A DNA stretch of 64,000 nt from Rhizophagus prolifer. Its lineage: Eukaryota; Glomeromycota; Glomeromycetes; Glomerales; Glomeraceae. The position numbers were made by a program, and so were the translations under genes. Under the pieces are notes generated by a model that searched no databases, was not told the DNA's origin, and was given only the letters and a program-made list of their open reading frames with translations. The stretch covers positions 1-64,000 of the forward strand of contig NQWY01033936.1 of assembly GCA_019425655.1 (NCBI GenBank), in the 5' to 3' direction. Position 1 is the stretch's first letter. Every line of letters starts with the position of its first letter. Positions 57,298 to 64,000 of this stretch are shown one piece after another.

Positions 57298-59982
57298 TTA
57301 CACTCCTAAAGCCACTGAAACAGGCTCAGCTAACGATACTGTTGGTGCTAAACCAACTGGGTAACCGATATAACCTGTAGGTAAGTATTCAATTACTTGT
57401 ACAGGCAAGCTCACTGTAGTTTCGCCTGCTTTAACTGTAATGCGTTGGCCTTCTTGCAAATTCAAACGCGTTGCATCTTGCTCACCAACTGCAAACATAG
57501 CTTCTGGAATACGAGTTTCCATTGCAGGTGTTTTAATCGTGAATTCACCAGAACCAAAGATGTGGTGCATTGGTACAAGACGGAAGCTTTCAGGGTTTGC
57601 AACTACAGCAGTTGGAGCAACATAGCTACGTGCTGGACGTTTTGCTAAACGATCGAATAAACGAACGCCCGAATCACCACCTTTTAAGTGACCGCCCACT
57701 TCATCTTGGTATTTGTTCCAAGATTGTGGAGAGTTCCAACCTGGAGCCCACGCAAATGGTACAAGTGAAGATGCATTTTGTGGACCAACATAACCTTCCA
57801 TAGAGAATGTTAATGCTGAGTCTGGATCTGTTGGCTGTTTAGGTTCATGAACCGATAAAGGTGCACGAATTGCTGTACGACCAGAATAACGACGTGGTTC
57901 ACGCGCAATTTTCAAACCATGTACACGGTAGCCTGCATCTGGTGCAACGTCTTGAATTGCTTCAAGCACAGGAACATTTTTAACGATAGTTTCGATAACG
58001 TCATCAAGCAATGTCCAATCAACTGGCTTACCTTTAAGACCAGTTTCAATGGCATGCAACCAACGCCAAGATTCTTTAATCGCGTATTCAGGCTTGTAGT
58101 AGCTTGGATCGTAAACTTGGTAGAAGCGCTGTGCACGGCCTTCTTGGCTTACAACAGTACCATCACCTTCAGCAAAGCTTGATGCTGAAAGTACAATATC
58201 AGCCTGTTTCACAGTTTCTGTTTCGCTGTGATCAAGCACAATTACTGTTTCAGCTTTATCAAGTGCTGCTTTAACTTGAGCAGCCGGTAAGCGACGGAAC
58301 AAGTCATTTTCAACAATCACAAGTGTGTCGTAGTCTTGAGCAAATGCTTGTTCAAGGCTTAAACCGCCAAACAATGCCAAGCCCATAGAGTTCACTTCAG
58401 GAACAACAAGGCTTAAACCAGCTTTTGAACCAAGGTTTTGCGTTAACTCTGCCGCAGCTTCCATAATTGAAGCATCTTGCAAGCTCGTACCCGCAATAAT
58501 TAACGGTTTGTTTGCTGCTTTTAAAGTGTCGGCAATAGTTTGTGCAAATGCTTTTGCATCGTCATCTAAACCACTTACAACTTCACCTTTAACTGCTGCA
58601 GCAACTGCAAAACCTAAACGCGCGATGTCATTTGGAGATGCAACCACTTCACCAGTTGCAACATCGGCAAGACGAGTTTGAGTTGCAGCCAAGATATAGA
58701 TCGGAGACTTCGCTTCTTGACCAATACGTTGTACAGGCTCAGCCAACCAATCTGGCGTACGTGTTTTTGCAGCCATTTCGCGAGCTTTGTTTTTTGCAGC
58801 TTGACGAACTGACAATGCCATACGAGGTGCAGTTTGAGTTAAATCTTCACCCAAAATTAATACTGCATCATAGCCTTCAATTTCACGCATGTTCGGGTTG
58901 TAAATACCCTCTGTTTGCATGATTGAAGCTGCAAGCTCAACAAGATTTTGCTCTTTTTGTGCAACACCTGTTGAATAGTTTGCTTGGCCTACAAGTTCAC
59001 GTAATGCATAGTTTGATTCTAAGCTTGCACGTGGTGAACCGATACCTAAAACCTTTTTACCTTCAAGTTTCGCAATTGCTTGATCTAAAGCTTGGTCAAC
59101 TGAAACAGTTGCTACTGTTTCACCATTGCGGAATTGAGGTTGACGCGGACGATCTGCACGGTTGACATAACCTGTGCCAAAACGACCTTTGTCACAAAGG
59201 AAGTATTGGTTAACCGAACCATTGAAGCGGTTTTCTACACGACGGATTTCGCCATAACGCTCACCCGGAGAAATATTACAACCTGAAGAACAGCCATGAC
59301 ACACGCTTGGTGCATATTGCATATCCCATTTACGGTTATAGCGCTCTGAGTGAGTCTTGTCGGTAAATACACCTGTTGGACATACTTCAGTCAAGTTACC
59401 TGAGAATTCAGACTCTAAAGTACCTGATTCTGGGCGACCAAAGTAAACGCGTGACGCATTGGCATATACACCAAAGTCTGTACCACCCGCATAGTCTTTG
59501 TAGTAACGAACACAACGGTAACAAGCAATACAACGGTTCATTTCATGCGCGATGAATGAGCCGAGTTCTTGATTGTAGTGTGTACGCTTCGTAAAACGAT
59601 AGCGACGACGGTCGTGACCTGTCATTACAGTCATATCTTGTAAATGACAGTGACCACCCTCTTCACATACTGGACAGTCGTGTGGGTGATTCGTCATTAA
59701 GAATTCAACAATAGACGCACGGAAATCCGTAGCTTCTTTGTCTTCAATCGAGATATAGGTATTGTCAGATGCTGGCGTCATGCATGACATCACAAGACGT
59801 CCGCGCGTATCTTCAGGATTTGCATACTGAGTTACGGCACATTGACGGCAAGAACCAACCGAACCTAAGGATGGATGCCAACAAAAATATGGGATGTCGA
59901 TGCCCAGACTCAAACATGCTTGTAGCAAGTTTTCCGAGCCGTTGACTTCATACGATTTTCCATCGACATGAATTGTAGCCAT
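57298..59982 (-). CDS. nuoG: NADH-quinone oxidoreductase subunit G
   Basis: 894 residues, the largest peripheral subunit. An N-terminal [2Fe-2S] domain (CWHPSLGSVGSCRQC, then SCMTPA), the His-Cys3 cluster (HDCPVCEEGGHC), the [4Fe-4S] pair (CIACYRCVRYY), and the extra N7-type site CHGCSSGCNISPG, followed by a molybdopterin-oxidoreductase-like domain without cofactor. The SD and start overlap none of nuoF; 11 bases separate them. Confidence 0.97.
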   Translation of the reverse strand: MATIHVDGKSYEVNGSENLLQACLSLGIDIPYFCWHPSLGSVGSCRQCAVTQYANPEDTRGRLVMSCMTPASDNTYISIEDKEATDFRASIVEFLMTNHPHDCPVCEEGGHCHLQDMTVMTGHDRRRYRFTKRTHYNQELGSFIAHEMNRCIACYRCVRYYKDYAGGTDFGVYANASRVYFGRPESGTLESEFSGNLTEVCPTGVFTDKTHSERYNRKWDMQYAPSVCHGCSSGCNISPGERYGEIRRVENRFNGSVNQYFLCDKGRFGTGYVNRADRPRQPQFRNGETVATVSVDQALDQAIAKLEGKKVLGIGSPRASLESNYALRELVGQANYSTGVAQKEQNLVELAASIMQTEGIYNPNMREIEGYDAVLILGEDLTQTAPRMALSVRQAAKNKAREMAAKTRTPDWLAEPVQRIGQEAKSPIYILAATQTRLADVATGEVVASPNDIARLGFAVAAAVKGEVVSGLDDDAKAFAQTIADTLKAANKPLIIAGTSLQDASIMEAAAELTQNLGSKAGLSLVVPEVNSMGLALFGGLSLEQAFAQDYDTLVIVENDLFRRLPAAQVKAALDKAETVIVLDHSETETVKQADIVLSASSFAEGDGTVVSQEGRAQRFYQVYDPSYYKPEYAIKESWRWLHAIETGLKGKPVDWTLLDDVIETIVKNVPVLEAIQDVAPDAGYRVHGLKIAREPRRYSGRTAIRAPLSVHEPKQPTDPDSALTFSMEGYVGPQNASSLVPFAWAPGWNSPQSWNKYQDEVGGHLKGGDSGVRLFDRLAKRPARSYVAPTAVVANPESFRLVPMHHIFGSGEFTIKTPAMETRIPEAMFAVGEQDATRLNLQEGQRITVKAGETTVSLPVQVIEYLPTGYIGYPVGLAPTVSLAEPVSVALGV

Positions 59983-59993
59983 AGTCGAATTCC

Positions 59994-61325
59994 TTAAGCT
60001 TGTTCTACGTTGCTGGTTTGCACGACAGGACGATTCGTCACTTTCGCTTCAAACTCACCACGGAAATGTTTGAGTGCGCCCATAAGCGGCTCCATCGCAC
60101 CTGGTGCGTGGGCACAGAAAGTTTTACCAATCCACAATTTACGAGTTAACTCTTGTAAATGATCGATATCTTCTTTCTTACCTTCACCTGTCTCAAGTGC
60201 TTTAAGCGCTTTAACAGCCCATGGCAAACCATCACGGCATGGTGTACAGAAACCGCATGATTCGCGCGCAAAGAACTCTTCTAAGTTACGAGTGAGCGAT
60301 ACCATACATTGAGTTTCATCTACCACCATCAACAAACATGTTCCCAAACGAGAACCTGCTTTCATAATAGTGTCTGCATCCATTGGTAAATCAATAGTGT
60401 CTGCAGGTAAAAAGTCAGTAGACGCACCACCTGGTAACCATGCTTTAAGCTTTAAGCCTTCACGCATACCGCCGGCATGATCTTCAATTACTTCACGAGC
60501 AGTCGTACCAAATGGAAGTTCCCAAAGACCAGGGAATTTAACTTTACCTGACGCACCATAAATCTTAGTGCCTGGATCTTTTGATTTACCAGCTGATAAA
60601 CCGATATACCACTCTGGACCACGAAGCATGATTGCTGGCAAGTTGTTATAAGTTTCAACGTTGTTCACAATCGTAGGACGACCCCATGCACCAGCAACTT
60701 GCGGGAATGGTGGTTTTGTACGTGGGTTAGCACGGCGGCCTTCAAGTGAGTTAATCAATGCAGTTTCTTCACCGCAGATATAACGACCTGCGCCTGTATG
60801 CACGTGTAACTCGAAGTTCCAGCCAGAACCTAAAATGTTGTCACCTAAGTAACCTTTAGCGCGAATTTGCTCAAGCGCTTCATTTAGGTATTGTGCAGCC
60901 TCGATGTATTCGCCACGAATGAAGATATAACCTTGAGTTGCTTCTAAGGTATAACCTGCAATCAACATACCTTCGATCAATTGGTGAGGAAGTTTTTCCA
61001 TCAACAAACGGTCTTTAAAGGTACCCGGTTCCATCTCATCGGCGTTACAGATTAAATAACGTGGGCCACCATCATTTGGTGCCATAAGAGACCATTTGAT
61101 CCCTGCTGGGAAGCCTGCACCACCACGACCTTTTACAGTTGCAGCTTTAATGACATCTAACACTTCAGCAGGTTTCATACCTAATGCTTTTTTAAAGCCT
61201 GCATAACCTTCAAGTGCTTCGTAATCGTCAGCGCTACGTACTGCTTCTTGTTTGCTTAAACGCCAAGTCAGTGGATGAGTTTCCGGATTACCGTCGCCAT
61301 AAATTGGTTTTGGTTCGGTATTCAT
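59994..61325 (-). CDS. nuoF: NADH-quinone oxidoreductase subunit F
   Basis: 443 residues; binds NADH, FMN and cluster N3. [16 protein letters not shown] is the NADH/FMN glycine loop, [15 protein letters not shown] follows, and [12 protein letters not shown] plus a later Cys in FCAHAPGA hold the [4Fe-4S]. It overlaps nuoE by 4 bases (ATGA). Confidence 0.97.
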   Translation of the reverse strand: MNTEPKPIYGDGNPETHPLTWRLSKQEAVRSADDYEALEGYAGFKKALGMKPAEVLDVIKAATVKGRGGAGFPAGIKWSLMAPNDGGPRYLICNADEMEPGTFKDRLLMEKLPHQLIEGMLIAGYTLEATQGYIFIRGEYIEAAQYLNEALEQIRAKGYLGDNILGSGWNFELHVHTGAGRYICGEETALINSLEGRRANPRTKPPFPQVAGAWGRPTIVNNVETYNNLPAIMLRGPEWYIGLSAGKSKDPGTKIYGASGKVKFPGLWELPFGTTAREVIEDHAGGMREGLKLKAWLPGGASTDFLPADTIDLPMDADTIMKAGSRLGTCLLMVVDETQCMVSLTRNLEEFFARESCGFCTPCRDGLPWAVKALKALETGEGKKEDIDHLQELTRKLWIGKTFCAHAPGAMEPLMGALKHFRGEFEAKVTNRPVVQTSNVEQA

Positions 61326-61831
61326 ACATACTTCTCCAATAACTGTTTGATTGATGTCACTTCCACTAAACCGTGAGTATCTTCATCAATCATTAACGTT
61401 GGGCCTTTGTCACAGTTGCCTAGGCAGCAAATTGGTAGCAGTGTAAAACGACCATCTGGTGTCGTCTGACCATACTGAATACCTAATTCACGCTGGAATG
61501 CTTCAGCAAGTGTTTCAGCACCCATTAAGAAGCAAGCAATTGAGTCACAAAGCAAAATTACGTGACGACCTACTGGATGGCGATAGATACGGTTGTAAAA
61601 TGTTGCAACACCTTCCAAATCAGCAACACTCATCGACAACAACTGTGCGATGGCATTCATTTGAGCGTCATCTACCCAACCATTACGGCGCTGTACGCAC
61701 TTCAAAGCATCCAAAGAGGCTGCACGTGGGTACGGATAGTGACCAATGTGATGTTCGATGTCGTGAATTTCTTCCGCAGTCAAAATTCCTTCAACATTCA
61801 CACGTGGTTTTTTATCAGTCAAAATCATCAT
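61322..61831 (-). CDS. nuoE: NADH-quinone oxidoreductase subunit E
   Basis: 169 residues; thioredoxin-like fold holding [2Fe-2S] cluster N1a. The ligands are in [14 protein letters not shown] and [11 protein letters not shown]. The cluster works in NADH oxidation control. 13 bases after nuoCD, 4-base overlap with nuoF. Confidence 0.96.
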   Translation of the reverse strand: MMILTDKKPRVNVEGILTAEEIHDIEHHIGHYPYPRAASLDALKCVQRRNGWVDDAQMNAIAQLLSMSVADLEGVATFYNRIYRHPVGRHVILLCDSIACFLMGAETLAEAFQRELGIQYGQTTPDGRFTLLPICCLGNCDKGPTLMIDEDTHGLVEVTSIKQLLEKYV

Positions 61832-61844
61832 TATGTGTTACCTC

Positions 61845-63632
61845 TTAGCGATCCACGTCAGCCATAACCACGTCAATGGTCGCCAGATAAATGATTAAGT
61901 CAGATACTAAACTTCCGTTAATCACTGAAGGCATTTGCTGTAAGTGAGTAAACGTCGGTGTACGAATACGAGTACGATAACTCATGGTCGCTTTATCTGA
62001 AGTCAAGTAATAAGTACTTGCACCTTTCACAACTTCGGTCATGAATGATGATTCACCAGCAGGCATAACAGGACCCCATGACACGCTCAAGAAGTGCGTA
62101 ATCAAGGTTTCAATGTCTTGTAATGTCTTATCTTTTGGTGGTGGCACAGCCAATGGGTGATCCGCTTTATATGGACCAGAAGGCATGTTATCCAAACACT
62201 GTTTGATAATTTTGAGTGACTCAGTAATTTCACGGAAGTGAACAAGTACACGAGCGTATGCATCGCCTTCATACTCAACTGGCACATCAAAATCAAAGTT
62301 TTCATAGCCACTGTATGGACGATATTTACGTACGTCGAAATCAATACCTGTTGCACGTAAACCAGTACCAGTTACACCCCACGCAAGCGCAGATTTTGCA
62401 TCGTATTGAGCAACATTACGTGTACGACCAATAAACACAGAGTTTTTAAGTGCAGCTGTGTAGTATTCGTTCAAACGTTTAGGCATCCACTCTAGCAACT
62501 CTTTAACAAGTTTTTGCCAGTTGTTTGGAAGGTCGTGTGCTGTACCACCAATACGGAACCATGCTGGATGCATACGGTAACCCGTAATTGCCTCAACAAT
62601 GTCGTAAACTTTTTGACGGTCTGCGAACATATAGAATACTGGTGTCATACCACCGGCATCCTGAATTGCCGTACCACAGAATAACAAGTGGTTATTAATA
62701 CGGAACAATTCGTTCAACATGACACGAATCACTTGCGCACGTTCAGGAACTTTAATACCTGCCATTTGCTCTACAGCCATGACATACGGCATGTTTTGAG
62801 CACAACCACCTAAGTAGTCGACACGGTCAGTATAAGGAATGAAAGAGTGCCATGTTTGACGTTCAGCCATCTTTTCCACACCACGGTGGTGATAACCGAT
62901 ATCAGGTACACAGTCCTTCACTTCTTCGCCATCTAACTGCAATACAACACGGAACGCACCGTGCGCAGATGGATGGTTAGGGCCCAAGTTCAAGAACATG
63001 AAGTCTTCGTCAGCGTTACCACGCTTAAGACCCCAATCTTCAGGTACAAAGCGTAAGTGTTCCTGTTCGAAATCTTGCTTCGCTTTGTCTTGCATGTACG
63101 GCGTATATTCTGTCGCACGTGCTGAATATTCTTTACGAAGCGGATGACCTTCCCAATAAGTTGGCAACAAAATACGACGGAGCATTGGATGCCCTTCGAA
63201 ATTGATACCGAACATATCGTAAGCTTCACGTTCATACCAGTTGGCATTTGGCCAAATATTTGTCGCTGTCGGGAGGTTAAGATCATTTTCGTTCAAGGCA
63301 ACCTTGATACGAATGTCACTATTACGCTCAAGCGATAATAAATGATAGAACACAGTGAAGTCAGATGCTGGTAAACCATCACGATGTTGACGTAAACGCT
63401 CATCCATCGCTGATAAGTCAAACAGCATTACATAAGGACGTTCCACTTTACGCAGGAACATGAGGACTTCTTGCACGCGTGCGCGCTCAACCCAGACTGT
63501 TGGAAACTCTTCAAAAGTCGCCTGCACATAGAAGTTCTCACCAAATTTGGTTTTGAGCTCTTCTACGATTGCAAATGCTGGGCGTGAATCAACTGGTGTT
63601 GACTCTGGCATAGCAATGTCAGTTTCAGCCAT
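61845..63632 (-). CDS. nuoC: NADH-quinone oxidoreductase fused subunit C/D
   Basis: 595 residues. The first 190 are the NuoC 30-kDa part ([24 protein letters not shown]). The rest is NuoD, the 49-kDa subunit related to hydrogenases: [21 protein letters not shown] (quinone-site His), [15 protein letters not shown], and the last DVVMADVDR. The fusion is normal for gammaproteobacteria. The 83-base gap to nuoB is the largest in the operon. Confidence 0.97.
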   Translation of the reverse strand: MAETDIAMPESTPVDSRPAFAIVEELKTKFGENFYVQATFEEFPTVWVERARVQEVLMFLRKVERPYVMLFDLSAMDERLRQHRDGLPASDFTVFYHLLSLERNSDIRIKVALNENDLNLPTATNIWPNANWYEREAYDMFGINFEGHPMLRRILLPTYWEGHPLRKEYSARATEYTPYMQDKAKQDFEQEHLRFVPEDWGLKRGNADEDFMFLNLGPNHPSAHGAFRVVLQLDGEEVKDCVPDIGYHHRGVEKMAERQTWHSFIPYTDRVDYLGGCAQNMPYVMAVEQMAGIKVPERAQVIRVMLNELFRINNHLLFCGTAIQDAGGMTPVFYMFADRQKVYDIVEAITGYRMHPAWFRIGGTAHDLPNNWQKLVKELLEWMPKRLNEYYTAALKNSVFIGRTRNVAQYDAKSALAWGVTGTGLRATGIDFDVRKYRPYSGYENFDFDVPVEYEGDAYARVLVHFREITESLKIIKQCLDNMPSGPYKADHPLAVPPPKDKTLQDIETLITHFLSVSWGPVMPAGESSFMTEVVKGASTYYLTSDKATMSYRTRIRTPTFTHLQQMPSVINGSLVSDLIIYLATIDVVMADVDR

Positions 63633-63715
63633 TGGCTTGGCTTCCTATTTAATACAAATTCTGTCAATTTTCTCGATGAACATATCGGTCAGACATGTCA
63701 AAACACCGTCAAAAA

Positions 63716-64000
63716 TTATTTAGTCTCATCCATAGAGCGTAAGTTTTTAACGGCAATACGCTGCGCATTCTTACGATCACGTTCTGGCATCATCTTTGGC
63801 TTATACACTGGCTGAAGATCATCACCAATCACGGCAGAAAGCGGGCGTCGCTCTAATTGAATCTGGTCTTGCAAAAGCATTAATGCTTGAATTAATGCTT
63901 CAGGACGAGGTGGACAACCTGGGACGTACACGTCAACAGGAATAATTTTGTCTACACCTTGTACTACTGAATAGATGTCGTACATACCTCCAGAGTTTGC
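63716..64000 (-). CDS. nuoB: NADH-quinone oxidoreductase subunit B, partial
   Basis: The C-terminal 94 codons of NuoB, which holds cluster N2. Visible: [35 protein letters not shown], with the last cluster Cys in PGCPPRPEA. The frame stays open to base 64000, so the N-terminus is outside the window. The tail ([21 protein letters not shown]) is basic. Confidence 0.95.
   Translation of the reverse strand, partial: ANSGGMYDIYSVVQGVDKIIPVDVYVPGCPPRPEALIQALMLLQDQIQLERRPLSAVIGDDLQPVYKPKMMPERDRKNAQRIAVKNLRSMDETK

Noticed and set aside
61459-61848. 129-residue frame on the plus strand
   Set aside because: Antisense to nuoE, His/Gln-rich from codon shadow.

Overview
The window looks like chromosomal DNA of an Acinetobacter, most likely of the calcoaceticus-baumannii group. 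The pointers are AT-rich coding sequence, a fused nuoCD inside a full nuo operon, fpr facing a FinR-type LysR regulator, BirA without an N-terminal DNA-binding domain, and tetR-MFS-HlyD efflux units. The species is inferred from protein character, not from a database match. No rRNA, tRNA, CRISPR array, insertion sequence or prophage was seen.

Layout. 1-2.1 kb: biotin genes (bioA, running off the left edge, and a BioH-like esterase). 2.4-4.7 kb: trehalose synthesis (otsB-otsA). 4.8-10 kb: a YbjJ-like MFS transporter, bacterioferritin, DNA ligase LigA and ZipA. 10-14.3 kb: smc and a GntR regulator. 14.5-20.3 kb: a TauE-type permease, birA, coaX, ffh, ypjD/corE and dusC. 20.4-28.3 kb: a five-gene operon of secreted proteins that share a short motif straight after the signal peptide and have no known function; this is the best candidate for an undescribed system. 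28.6-37.5 kb: dcd, two LysE-type exporters, a DUF2062 protein, a nucleoside-phosphorylase-like lipoprotein, apbC/mrp, a LEA-like hydrophilin, metG, and a small lipoprotein with an EF-hand protein. 37.6-41 kb: tetR with a clear palindromic operator, then an MFS pump and its HlyD adaptor. 41-49.9 kb: a PLP enzyme, a BaiN/YhiN flavoprotein, a conserved-TM-helix (mechanosensitive-type) protein between two small membrane proteins, a hypothetical protein, fpr/finR, Excalibur and cold-shock proteins, and upp. 50-64 kb: respiratory complex I, nuoB (partial) to nuoN, on the minus strand and tightly packed.

The oddest feature is that six genes are split between two reading frames: a DUF6160-like gene, the MFS pump, the HlyD adaptor, the conserved-TM-helix protein, nuoL and nuoH. 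In nuoH and nuoL, comparison with the E. coli proteins as remembered suggests that a hydrophobic stretch of roughly 13-19 residues is gone at the break; the same is suspected in the conserved-TM-helix protein. Real lesions and assembly errors cannot be told apart from sequence alone. If real, complex I would be defective and the cell would depend on another NADH dehydrogenase.

Hairpins are used densely. Several terminators sit only a few bases before the next start codon (ligA, dusC, the YbjJ-like gene), and three genes have their stop codon inside the loop of a 3' hairpin.
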